Assembly (NCBI GenBank): GCA_000310025.1
Contig: FN649742.1
Coordinates: 3,858,242 to 3,913,948 of the forward strand
Direction: 5' to 3'
Origin: Ectocarpus siliculosus
Lineage: Eukaryota > Sar > Phaeophyceae > Ectocarpales > Ectocarpaceae
Length of the DNA: 55,707 bases
Shown: positions 1 to 35,972 of the stretch, in pieces
Layout of the letters: every line of letters begins with the position of its first letter
Numbering within the stretch: position 1 is the stretch's first letter
The notes under the pieces: model-generated
What the model was told of the DNA's origin: nothing
The model's input: only the letters and a program-made list of their open reading frames with translations
The model's database searches: none
Program-made: the position numbers and the translations under genes

Positions 1-25
1 GGGGGGGGGGGGGGGGGGGGGGGGG
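1..25. other. Poly-G run at the scaffold end (sequence artefact)
   Basis: Twenty-five consecutive G residues open the window, and a C run closes it. This is typical of low-quality read ends at contig termini rather than biology. The rest of 26-373 shows no convincing exon and is probably intron of the transporter gene that continues off the left edge. Confidence 0.8.
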
Positions 26-373
26 CGTGCTTCCAGCTAAGTCGACCAAGACAGACGAGGCTGCAACGATGGCGACGGCGTTAACTTTCACAAAAGATCT
101 GCGTTTGTCAACCACTCCGCGTTGCGAGTTCAGAGACATGTTCAGGTTATCGACGCCGGGGGTCACTCTCGCATTGTAGCAATCGCCCCAGAACTTGGAT
201 GGCGGTTAGATGCACGTTGCCCCCCCGACCAAGACGAAACACGACGGCAACTTCGACTCTTGGGGGCCGCTCTCAGCAGTCTTCGGCGCAACATGCCTAC
301 ATAGTTCGTTCGGTCGCACTTGTGCGGAGGGGCGGGACGGGGTAAGGGGGCGGGACGAGGGGCTATTCCTCAC

Positions 374-7982
<7,609 letters not shown>

Positions 7983-8232
7983 GCCTTAGCTGTTGGACCG
8001 TTGACCACGCGTGTTCGAGAGACAGAGGATTGTTCCCACAGGACCGATCACCGATGGCCAATCGCTCCTCCCTACTTCGCCAAAGGTGGCTCAAAACTGC
8101 TTCCCCTATCCTATATATCCTATCGATATCACTTCACGCCTTTTCAACCCACTTCCTAGGTTACAAACAAAAGGGCGGTATATCTATATTATAGCCATCA
8201 AGCCATCAATTTACCGTGCCTAGCAACATACG

Positions 8233-8464
8233 TGCTACCGTAGGGTGAATAGGATATCACACATCCTTGGCCGATTTTCAAAACTCGATTACCATCATTC
8301 TGCAGCGAAACAGCGGTGATGTTGCCGAAAATTGCGTCGTCGCGTGAAACCGTCTCGTTCGACAGCGTTCCGAAAAACGTATAATTTGACTGTGACACCC
8401 TCTTCGTCGAGGAGAGGTTGGGCTCTAAGAATTGAGGGGTGGTATCTTACGCAACCTACCGTAT
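8233..8464. mobile_element. MITE copy 1 (palindromic, about 230 bp)
   Basis: Terminal inverted repeats run from CTACCGTAGGGTGAATAGGA on the left to CTTACGCAACCTACCG on the right. Inside each end are a conserved GATATCACAC/GGTGGTATC block and a subterminal GCCGATTTTCAAAACTCG-like block. There is no coding capacity. It is related to the copies at 9312, 19951 and 27181. Confidence 0.75.
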
Positions 8465-8952
8465 GCGAGTGTAGTTCGGCGGTGTCCGCAATAGGCGGTA
8501 GCAAGACGCACTGGGTGTGGTGACTCGTTGCTGTGAATTGCCTTGATAATATTGGAATAAAGGCTCTCTTTTTGTGATATCGTTGACGTGTGGCCGCCGT
8601 ACGTAGCGATCACATGACATCATACGTACGAAGCGAACCTTCCACTACACCGGTCAAACAGTAGTAGTGCCGCCTCGTCGTTCTATTTGTGATCTCTTTG
8701 TCTTTTTGCAAGCCACAAAAAAATTAGCCTTGGGGTTGAAAGTGACAAGAAGAGCAGTCAGTCATACGTGCCGAGCATATTTCGGGGTGGGCTGGAGCGG
8801 CTACACAAATCAGCGCCGCAGTTCGTTCGACGTCAATGTGGTAGCCTTGCCTTCCTTCGATTAAGAACGCGCGAAAGGGTGCATGCAGCACTCTCTCCCT
8901 CATACATACATCGTGTACACACGAACTACAGTACACAACGCTTCTTTCACAA

Positions 8953-9075
8953 CCACGAACGGAAGACGAGAAAAAAAATCACTTTGCATGAAAACCTTCG
9001 AATATTTCGACGGGGTTCGAACCGCTGACCTGGCCACCAGGTTGCGAAGATACCAACTAGACTAGAGGGGCCACC
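8953..9075 (-). mobile_element. tRNA-derived SINE-like element, copy 1
   Basis: The minus strand carries a tRNA-like head at 9075-9006, with an A-box-like TAGTCTAGTTGGT and a good B box GGTTCGAACCC. The tail follows (TTTTCATGCAAAGTGA, a T run, then CTCG and CCGTTCGTGG). Head and tail both align with the copy at 19386-19515, so this is a dispersed element rather than a stray tRNA. The head lacks a clean acceptor stem, so it is not a functional tRNA. Confidence 0.7.
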
Positions 9076-9311
9076 GAGGCCTTTGTACTTCCTGGGACGC
9101 ACTTCACCGACCGATAGCAGTGTACCGACCGACAGCATAGCGCGCGCGCAGTCTCTACATATATTTTGCTAACGTTTCTCTCCCCGTTTTTGCCATCCCT
9201 CACGCACAAGGAGTTGTGAAGCAGCTAGAACATCGACTGCTTGTAAAGTGGAGGCTCACATGCGTTGCTCTCCCTCAAACATAGACTCGAGCAGTCTGTA
9301 TGTAGTCTATC

Positions 9312-9521
9312 ATAGGATACGTAAGATATCACACCCCCTCGATAATTCCACGACGAAGAGGACGACGCCTGGAGAAATCAAATGATATGCATACGTTTTC
9401 GAGAAGCTCTCGATGAGACGGTTCTAACTCTGCTCTTATCGGCACCGTCTCTGCTTTTGTTGTAGAGTAATGGAGCTTTTAAAATCGGCCCCAAAGGGGC
9501 ATGGTATCTTACGCAACCGAT
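9312..9521. mobile_element. MITE copy 2
   Basis: The left end ATAGGATACGTAAGATATCA and the right end TGGTATCTTACGCAACC are inverted copies of each other and match copy 1. There is no coding capacity. Confidence 0.7.
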
Positions 9522-12456
9522 CGTGTGCAGCATGACTACGGTAAACGCTATTATTGTTGTATGCGCGTGCGTCTTCATGTGCTTGTCGTACGCAGTCATG
9601 CCACGCGTGCTGCTCCTGTGGTACTGCTGTAGTGATGCCACTTGCTGGATTCGGAAAGTGAGTACCTCGATGCTCGCGCTGCCGTGTTCAGCACTACAAC
9701 CAACGCTACCCCTACACCGATAAACTCCTCGGCATCATTTTGCTTCCCTCCCCTGTAGTACTGTACTAGTATCATACCTACAAATCAGGATTGTATTACC
9801 GCCAGTCTGTATGCATATCTCTGCCTTATTTCGGCGCACACTCTGTGTTTGGTAAAAAACTCCGCCGTCTGTTGCAAGTTGCAATTAGGTTCTCGTTCGC
9901 AAAACTTCAAGCATGTGATCGTGCGTGTGGAGCGAACAGACAACGAAGACAAAGGTGCTACAGTACTTGTCTACCATCGCCGTTTTCTCGTCCCGAGGCT
10001 CACCATATACTTGTCCATCCAGGGCCCATACGCTCTGGTCTGGAGCTGCTTTCCATACTTCATGACAAGTAGTGCGTCTCCCCGCGGCCGGATCTACAGC
10101 AGCTACGGACTGCTGCTGCTCCACACCACCACCACCGCCTTTGCCCCCTCAAACACCCGCCTGTTCGACCCAGCACTGCACGCTATCCGATAGCAGACTC
10201 GGTACCTATTGGGACAGCGACCCACGCACGTGCAAGGGTTTCTTCGTGAGTCGTGGGCGTGTGATTCCTGTGATCGTGAGCGTGTGTGCGCGCGGAGGGA
10301 CGCATCTTACATTCCGTTTCACCTGGGTGCCTCCAGCTCCAGCAGTATCATCATCATCCATGAGCACTACGGCGTACGTAAAAATTACACTACGTACAAT
10401 GTGCTACTTCAAACAAGTACTGCAGGCGGTTCCCACTACAACCCCCCCCAACCTCTCGCTGTAGTAGAGCTACAGCGTATGTATTGATCTTCCAATACAG
10501 CACTCCAGGTGCCCGGGAGTACGGAAGACAGAAGAAGAAGACACCAGAAGGCAGCAGCTGTATATAGTCTACAGCAGTAGTAGTCGCGCTATTTTCACAA
10601 TATTTGATGAACAAGACACGAGTTCTGCAAATAAATGTCGACACACAGCAGCCTTCGGTGCATGGTTGGTCTCTCGCAGCGTGTGCACTCACGTGTGAAG
10701 CGGGGCACATTGATTTGTTGATTGTTTAACGCAGTTCCCGCACGATTGGGGCAATATGACGGCAATATCCCGTCCTCAGGCCATTGGTGAGCTGCTCTGA
10801 CACAAGCAGTCTGGGTAACATAAACATTTTAGCGCGACCAAGTAAATGGTCAATGAAGCCTGGCGCCAGAACATGTAGACGGGCATACATGAGCGAGATA
10901 CGGCGTAAGCACCAAAGCATAAGCTTCGAATTCCAACAAGAACAACACCAGCAGCACCTTCGAAAAGGTTCGATAGATAAGAAGACTTTCCTCTCATCCT
11001 GAGCGAACATTGGATGCTACGACGTTTCGGTATACAGTAGTAATAGCTTGTTGGTGAAAATTGGGACCATCAACGCTGATGGTTGAATAGCTTTCACGAA
11101 ACACCGGCTGCCCGCAAACTTACACTGGGCGTACAGCAGTAGACTTGAGTAGCAATGCGGGCGACGGAGACACAGGTGCGTGCTGCCCCTTGTTGTAAAA
11201 CTTCAAGTAAAAGTACAACAGCAGCCCTCAAACCCAAGCGACGGACCCGATTTCCGCCCTTCTCCCCACCTGCAACCATCGTGTCCTGGGATCCGGGGGG
11301 GGAGGGTACCCACGACAACAAACAACGCAACCACGCGATAAAGAACATCGACGAAAAAGAAGAAAAAAAAATCGCTGGTCCTCATGCTCTTGGCCTGTGA
11401 TTTAAGTTTTTCGCTCGCGGGCGTTTGCCCTTGTCTCCTCTCATATACCACAACTACCACTCACTCTCGTTCATCCAATGCTGCTGCCGTATCCTCTCTG
11501 TCCTGCTACCCAGCGTTCCCAAGCGACCGCCAACCAAACATCGATGCAGAAGGCGACGCAAAACACCAACAAGACAACAGCAGTCACACGTCTCCCGTCG
11601 GTCAAGCTGCCGTGAGGTCGCTGCCCACACTAATAGCCAGCGAGGCGGGTCGGGCAAGGGCTAAAGAATACGGTTCACGCAAAAAGACACAACGCAAAAA
11701 AAAAAAAAAACAGCAAACCTATCGCACACGACAGGGAGGGTTGTTTCGACGCATGTTTATTCTCTTCCCAAGCCTTCGTCGAACCCCGACGCCAAGTTAT
11801 GCACTTTCAAGTCCACCCTTGATCAACGCGCACCCGATCGCATGTAATTATCGTGAACATGTCGTGCTTGATGCACGTTTTCCCCTATCCAGAGCCAAAG
11901 CGCTGTGGGATAAGATAAATACAAGTGTCGAGAGGACCGAAACAATGCAAATTTCGCCGTCTGGACCGAGCATGAACCCAAGACCTCTCCACACTCTGAC
12001 GGCCAGCAGCGGAGATAGATTCAAAGGCCGCCAAACATCCGAACGAAAATCGTCCTCTAAAGTTGCAGGCAAAACAGGCAGGACGCTCAGCACAACATCA
12101 AGCAGTGGCGGACGGTCGCACCTACATGCGCGCGAAACAATCGCATCACCGTGATAGGTCGCTGCTGACACCACACACCGGGCTTCCGCCTTGCACGCTA
12201 AGCTTCGCTATCACCGCCGCCGCCGCCCCCTGGCGTCGCCCCGTCACCCCGCCAGGGGTAGCTTCGTGCTCTGCTGCATGCACCCCCGCCTACGTCGTGA
12301 CCCCCTACCGCCAGTTCAACGCTCGCTGCCCTAGCGGTCCCGCCAGCGAGCAGCAGCAGCCCAGCCAATGTACGCCGCCCAAAAACGAACAGGGGCCCCA
12401 AGACCCGACCGGCCGCCCACACGCCCTCACGACGGAACTCCCCGTGACGCGCTAAC

Positions 12457-15400
12457 TCAGGCATCATCCAAAGGGCCTTCCTGCCCTCCCGCCCTTCGGC
12501 GCCTTGGCCTCCTTGTAGTCTGAACACGCCAAAACAACCAAGCAGCAACACACACAGCAACAATCAACACACAGACAAACAGCCACAACAATACACGGGA
12601 CAGCAGTGTTAGTGCGGGCGTGTGGAAGTACGTCGTGGGGACAAGGCGGCCCCCTGACATGACGACTTTCTGGGGAGGTGCGTTCTTCACCTTAAAAAGG
12701 CGTGTGTGAGACGGGGGTGCTTGTACGACCAAGGGCGTAAACACAAGACCTCCAGATCACACAATCCAAGTACTAGGTTCGACGTACTGCAGCAGCAGAA
12801 GGACGAAAGGAGAATTAAGCAAGGAAACTTTCGGGCACCGGCAGTCAAAGGTGGACGTGTGTGGCAGTCATCACGCCGATTTGACGTGTGGCCCTGCTGC
12901 GGTTGAGAAGACCGCATGCCAACCCAACGCAAGCACGCAGCCAGACCTGCGACCAAGAGCCGAGGTGATTCAACACATGGAGGGATACGTTTGCGCGTGT
13001 GTTCGAGCTCAACTCAACAGGACATACGACGCCCCAGCAAGCGCCTGCGCCTGCTGCCAGGAGTGTTCCGCTGAAGGTTTAAGGCATCCAAGCTCAAATC
13101 CTCACGAAAAAACAAAAAAACAAAGACAGAGTTAAGGAACACGGCTAGCCAAGCCTTGGATCCTACACAAAACTCTCTATAACAATCACCTGTGCTCAAC
13201 GGTTTCGACGAGTTATTTAAAAAAAAAAACCCGAATGGTATTCGACGTGTCTTCTATTACTAATTGCGGGCCCGTTTGTTTAACCGAACGATCGAACGAT
13301 TCTTACTCACCCAGCATCGCGTCCACGCGCTCGAGCTGCTGGATACCCTCATTAGGCAGTGCCTGTTCTGCCCTCTCCTTAAGCTGCGGGTTGGCGACCA
13401 ATTCTACGGCGGCCTCCGTGCGCTCCAGCTGACGATGGGATCAGGAAGGTCAGCGCAAGCGCGGGGGAAAGAGAGAGAGAAAACAGAACATGGGGCAATG
13501 CACAGGCGGCGAGAGTAACTCAACCAAGCCGGTGAGAATAAACTAAAAAAAATTAGTTGTGTGGAAGGAGCTGAAATAACTGATCAGAGCCAAAGAACAA
13601 GAAGGAGCGTGAGTGTTCCCTGCCCGGGGACGCTTGGTGTGGACTTGTTCAACCCAGGCGAGCACTAACCCTCGCAGTTGCAAGTGGTCATCAGGCAAAA
13701 CAAACTACTCTGTGGGCTCTTGACTAACCTCAACTGCAATGCCCGGGCTCTACAGGCAACGGTTGTGTATATACTCGGCGCATTGGCGTGCATTTCCAAA
13801 AAACTACAAGGAGCTCGGCGGGACAACTCTCAGCCTGGCCGTCGCCCGGGCAGACGAAACTTCTATAACACTGCTGCCGCTCCCTGCAACAAGACAAGCA
13901 CCGCGTAAGCGCCGAGAAGAAGAACCAAGCACACACTGACCTGCGCCCCAATGCGCAACGGCTTGCTGACGCCGTACCCCGTCAGGCTCTCCGAATCGAG
14001 CGTGGCCGCCCTCCCGTCAGGGTCGATCTCTACGGCCAGCCCGATGTCCTCTTTCGAACGGCTGTCTAGCCTCCACGCGTCCTGTATGTAGCGCGAAAAT
14101 ATCAACGCGGGTAATGACACGTAATCAAGTGCTTTCGCAGCGGAACCAAGTTCACTCTTATCGCTGAGGGGCACGGGGGCATTCGGCGTGGGCGACGAAA
14201 CAAATTGCAAAGGAGGTCGCAGTAGCGCCGGCACCTACCTCCACAAGGATAGCAACGTTACAGCAACGGTACCTACCACCGAGCACCAATCAAGAATCAT
14301 CTCTTCGCCTGTCTTCCTCTTCCTCCGCCTCATGCTCAATGGAAAGGCCAACTCGCCACCAGACGACGCCGGCACAACAAAACACCACCACCAGCACAAA
14401 AAAAAACAACAACGTCACCCATGACGCACACCAACAGCCAAGTTGCCCGACACCAACCACTTCCCCCCCCCCCCCCCCCCACCCCCCCCCTCGTTACCTT
14501 TGGCAAAGGGAAAGGCAGGGCGTCCCCGGGCCGCCCCACCCGGACCGGGAAATGCCCCCCCTTTAGGGGAAGCCCCTTTCCCCCCCCTGGGGGACCCCCC
14601 TTAACGAAAGGGGGCCCCAACCCCCCCCCCCCCTCGGGGTCCCCCCCAAGAAAACCGGGGGGGTCCGGGGCCCCCCGGGGGGAAAAGTCTTTGTTGATCC
14701 AAACCCAAACCTTTTTTTGTAATTTTCCCCCCCGCGCCCCCGAAAGCCCAGTCAAACGTTGTTGCCGGTGTTCTTTTTTTGTTGGGAAAAAGAAAAAGAA
14801 AATAACCCCCTTTTGAACCCGCAAAATTTGAAAANNNNNNNNNNNNNNNNNNNNNNNNNNNNNNNNNNNNNNNNNNNNNNNNNNNNNNNNNNNNNNNNNN
14901 NNNNNNNNNNNNNNNNNNNNNNNNNNNNNNNNNNAAAACAAAAAGTTCCCCCCAGCCCCCCCCAACCACCAAGTTTCCCAAAAACAAACATTTTCCCCCC
15001 CCCCCCCCCCCCACCCCCCTCCTCGTTACCTTCGTCAACGGGAAGGCCAGGTCGTCCGCGGTCAGCTCAACCGTGACCGGGAACTGCCTCCCCTTGACGG
15101 CAAGCCGCTTCGCCGCCACTGGCGGACCGTCCTTACCGAAGGCGGCCACGATCAGCCTCGCATCGTCGGTGTCCACCGCAGGAAAGCCGGTCGTGTCCGG
15201 AGCCCCCAGGTCGTACAAGTCTTGCTTGATCGATACCAGAACCTTTATTGTTAGTTTTCCCGCCGGCGCCCGCGAGAGCCATGTCAGTCGTTGTTGCTGC
15301 TGTACTTTTATTGTTGAGACAATGAAAAGGATAGTAGCCCCATTTAGAGCCCGCAGATCTTGAAACCTATCGCTTGTGCGGAGGCACAACGCGGGAACAC

Positions 15401-17397
15401 GGAGGGCCTAACCTGAGCACACACCGGCGTACAAAGCACTACCAACAAGCCAATACGCCGGCGGGTGGTGCATCAGCTTGCGCCCAAATCGAAACCACAT
15501 GCATGCCTCCAAGTTTTAACGATCTCACCCTCGCGATAAGATCCCCTTCCTGCATAGTGACGTCCCCCTGGAGCTGCTTTTGGGACTCGTCCTTCAGCCT
15601 CTTTCTCTGTTTTAGGGACAGCGGCAGCAAGAAGAGGTTAAAGCTGCAGGCTCGCGCTGCTGTTGAAGACGCGTTGTGGGAACCAAACATATTATCTATG
15701 TTGCAGACGGTCTTTATTGCGAGCAAAGTCCAATACAACATGAAAAGGATGGGTGTTCTCAGATGGAAGACATCTATCATCGTACGATTCTTAGCAGATG
15801 CGAGTGTAGGACAAGAGACGATCTCGAGACCAACGGTGCGAGGACATCAAGCACGACAACACTGCTGGAGCCATTTGAACAGGGCACTCAAACACACCCG
15901 TACTACAGCAGTAGCCAGTAGCGACGCGCACGACTGCTTGTAAATCAAAGCGGCTGCTGTTTGCCGTGGAAATTTAAGCCAATGCAATCAATCTCATATG
16001 CATACGCAAGTCAGGAAGTACGTCGCAGTACATCGCGATTTGCGCATGCCGCAACAAAATAAGTCCACCACGCATGATACCAGCACGTTTCCCCCAACAC
16101 TCCGTGCTGTAACGAAGACATGTAACAGACCCGTTCGAATAGGGTTGGTATTGTCTCGATTGAGTTGTACAGCAGTAATGCAGTAGTCTTCCTTTTATTA
16201 TTTGTGCGTACTTTTCCAGAAAAGGAGCAACGCTAAGACAACCAGCAGACTGTTCAACAAGAGTTTCCGCACCACGTGCTGTCGCGGTGCTTTCCGTCAG
16301 ACTCTTCCCGGCTGTCCGGAAATGGGAAACTGGGCGTTCCTCTGAGTTTCGTCCGTGGAACAGGGAGGAGGTGGTATGCTGCATGCTGCGTCATCTATGT
16401 TGTCAAGTGGGGGTGGGTCAAACCCCCGCTCATACCCTTTAGTCCAAAAAAGAATCTCAAAACCGTCGCACACTCTCTTACTCCGATGGCCAATTTCACT
16501 GCTGTCCAAGTCAAATATCCTGGCAGCGCGACAGCAGCCTACAGTAGATTGGTACAGCAGTAGCAGCTATTATAATGAGCGCCACGTGCAACGCGGACAA
16601 CGCACGACAAACATCAGACGAATCTCTCCAACAAGCGTACACAAATACCCATTCGCACAGGGTGCAAGACGCACGTCTGCCACTAGACTACTAGCCAACC
16701 TGCATGTCAGTCGTCTTCTTAACGAGCATCTCCGCAGGAGACAGCTCCTGCGCCCCGGCTCTGTCAGCGGCGAAAGCATGCTGGTACGAGGCCACGGCAG
16801 GGGAGAAAGCGATGAGCAACGCGGCCGCCGTGCTCGCAGCCGTTTTCCTCAAGCTCTCGGCGCTTGGGAGCGATGGGGCGCCCATAAGCAAGGGCGAAAC
16901 CGAAGCACCGGCCCTGCTGCTACTTCTGCTACTGCGGCGTGCATGCACACGGACGGGCGGCGGTGGCGGGTACAACAACGTGCGTGGGAAGTGGTGTCAT
17001 GCTCTCTCTATTTCTTCCCTCTCCAGTCAGAGAGACGCCGCTGCAACGGAGTCAGAACCTGCTGTACGTCTGTTCGCAGCTAACTACTGTCGATAACAGG
17101 CCTAGAGGTCCAACCAGTAGCACACGAGAGGCAGCAGGTTTCACCACGTACATGGTGATGACACCGAACGCCCTACCTCGCTCACGAATGACACTGGCAT
17201 ACTATAGATACCGCGGAGACCGTTGCCGTACTCAAGTTTTTGTGTGCAAAAAACAAGTGAGGAGAGAGTAACATGAGCGACGCTCGCTCGTTTGGTTGCA
17301 TGCACCTGTGAAACTCATGCGGCCTCCCGACGGTACTGACGTGGAACGACTCGACCACGCTCGCCAAGAAGAATGCCGCAACTGCGTACGACCGCAT
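12457..17397 (-). CDS. Predicted plastid thylakoid protein with one C-terminal membrane helix, function unknown
   Basis: Complete 356-aa model. Exons: 17397-17306, 16931-16700, 15606-15529, 15242-15030, 14081-13941, 13428-13311, 12653-12457. All phases agree and the total is 357 codons. Residues 1-18 are a signal peptide (MRSYAVAAFFLASVVES) followed directly by Phe, the heterokont plastid-import signature; a Ser/Arg-rich transit stretch follows. A second hydrophobic signal (about 58-85) ends in HAFA-AD, as in thylakoid-transfer signals. The mature part (about 110-291) contains KRLAVKGRQFPVTVELTADD and SESLTGYGVSKPLRIGAQ. A helix at 311-333 is followed by RRPRRRR and a 14-residue tail, suggesting a domain in the lumen and the C-terminus in the stroma. 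The beta-rich middle faintly recalls the C-terminal domain of cytochrome c biogenesis CcmH/CcmI proteins; I do not claim that homology. The last exon's acceptor is the least certain junction. Confidence 0.8.
14461..14834. other. Garbled duplicate of 15000-15360 beside a gap (assembly artefact)
   Basis: The sequence follows 15020-15360 nearly base by base, but single bases are stretched into homopolymers and many positions are miscalled: CTCGTTACCTTTGGCAAAGG here against CTCGTTACCTTCGTCAACGG there. It is a low-quality read end that failed to merge across the gap. It mimics exon 15242-15030 of the plastid-protein gene and must not be counted as an exon. Confidence 0.9.
14835..14934. other. 100-N scaffold gap
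   Basis: Exactly 100 N, a conventional placeholder for unknown length. It lies in the intron between exons 15242-15030 and 14081-13941 of the plastid-protein gene. The duplication across it suggests the true overlap is negative or short. Confidence 0.95.
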
Positions 17398-17418
17398 GAC
17401 GCCAGCCAGCGCTCACTG

Positions 17419-17428
17419 CACAGCAGTA
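17419..17428. promoter_or_regulatory. CACAGCAGTA motif upstream of the plastid-protein start
   Basis: One mismatch from TACAGCAGTA, 22-31 bp upstream of the ATG at 17397. It is listed because exact copies occupy similar places before the JmjC gene and the membrane-protein gene. A promoter role is inference. Confidence 0.3.
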
Positions 17429-18049
17429 AGGACCTGCAGCTCCCAATAGCTAGAGCTTAGAGAGAGAGGTGCGGTTGAGAAATCGAGGTTTTGCACAAGA
17501 TATTTGGAGTTGTCTGAATCAACCAGGGGACCGGGGACTCCCAAAAGAGGAGAAAGAAAAACTTGCTTGAGATCTTGAGACTTGAGATGGTCTTGTTGAG
17601 CCTGTTGCCCGTAGGGTAGATATCGCTAAAGCTGTATGCTGCTAGAGGACTCGTAGAAACACTGGTATAGTGTCCGCTACGCCATGATAATCTATCCCAA
17701 GCTCTTGTTATGTTGCCTGCTTGTAGCAGGAGGGCCTAACGACAAAAATGCGAGTGTGTGGTTGTGGGGTCACCACCAACGTCGTCCAACCTGCTACACC
17801 GTCGTCGATGGCTAGCATATTTCTTAGCGCTACTGCACAAAGTTGTGCCACATCAACTAGAGTGCTGTCGGTAGTGACGAGCATTTTTCTTCGGGAAAAA
17901 ATGTAGATTGTACGAAGTCAGTGCTGTACACAGCGCACCAGTACCTGACTTTCGAGACGTCAAAAGTTTTGATGAAGGATCAGGAGCCGGAAAAGAACGT
18001 TACGAAGAAGGGGGTTGGAGATGACATGTGGCATAAGTCCTAGAGTCGA

Positions 18050-18390
18050 GCGTTGGCAAGCTACGTGTGGCATGCATGTGGCTACACCTATGGCAGGCAA
18101 ATCAGGGCAACTTTGCAAAGGATACGGTCTTGGACCATTCATTTTGGATTTGCCGCACGGAAAAGAGGGAGTGCACAGTTTCCATTCGGCTTCCACTGGA
18201 CTGGAGGAGCATCGAGCACAGCGGTTAACTCATGTTTCGTGGCTGCAGCATGATCAGCAGGTATTGGCTGCGTCCCCCAAAATATCAACATGGGGAATAT
18301 TGTGCTGAAGCATGTGCGGAGCGAGGACCAGCGAGCAGACATATTGACGGGGCATCTGGATCGTAATCAACCTTGAGGACGATGGTTCAA
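18050..18390 (+). pseudogene. Decayed Ty1/copia RNase H end
   Basis: The plus strand reads GNIVLKHVRSEDQRADILTG, matching the end of Ty1/copia polyproteins where KHV..(D/E)Q.ADILTK is characteristic. Upstream, the frame carries TGGASSTAVNSCFVAAA-like remains of the RNase H core, interrupted by stops. A TGTTGCGAGCC at about 18536 could be the start of a 3' LTR, but no matching 5' LTR was found. It is a broken fossil with no intact gene. Confidence 0.55.
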
Positions 18391-18835
18391 GAACATGGAA
18401 GATCTCTCAAATAATAGGAGATTTGATGCGGTGCGGAAGAATTGAAGATGTTTACCAGTGTCAGATGTGAACCGATAAGTTGATTGTTGATCGTAGGAGA
18501 TCGTAAGTCCTAATTGTAGCAAAAGATCACGAGGTGTTGCGAGCCCGACCAGGCTCACTCCCAACTATCCCTCAACATATCAACTCTGCAAGTACGCAGC
18601 AAAAGTGAAGAAAGTTCAAGTAGGTCCGAGCGGCATCTAGCAACATCATTGACTTCTGTCGGAACAGACTTTGGTCTGAACATTACACAGCCTTTCTTTC
18701 TGGAACTGCATACAGCAGTATAGATACACTTAACCGCCTGCAGACGACCCTTGGGTATAGGGAACCTGGACACAATGCTACATTCTACATAATCCTCATC
18801 CAACCGCGGCACGACGAGCAGAGACTGCTTGTTCT

Positions 18836-35972
<17,137 letters not shown>

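Larger units (their letters stand above)
7983..12456. other. Intergenic region with repeats and no supported gene
   Basis: The region lies between the transporter start and the 3' end of the plastid-protein gene. I found no exon chain with matching splice phases on either strand. It holds two MITE copies, one SINE-like copy and three exact copies of the TACAGCAGTA motif (9622, 10570, 11132). The longest ORF (11384-12154, plus) has no recognisable domain and looks like chance. Confidence 0.6.
17398..18835. other. Intergenic region between the JmjC gene and the plastid-protein gene
   Basis: Both flanking genes are on the minus strand, so this holds the 3' UTR of the JmjC gene and the promoter of the plastid-protein gene. 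No cellular gene is supported. It contains the copia remnant at 18050-18390 and an exact TACAGCAGTA at 18711. Confidence 0.6.

Noticed and set aside
8997-9080. A functional tRNA gene
   Set aside because: A and B boxes are present, but the acceptor and anticodon stems do not pair cleanly and the downstream tail recurs at 19480, so a SINE fits better.
11384-12154. 256-aa plus ORF in the intergenic region
   Set aside because: Composition is mixed Ser/Thr/Arg without domain, and neither splice context nor a counterpart elsewhere supports it.
14336-14991. ORFs running through the N gap
   Set aside because: They depend on translated N and on artefactual homopolymer-rich sequence.
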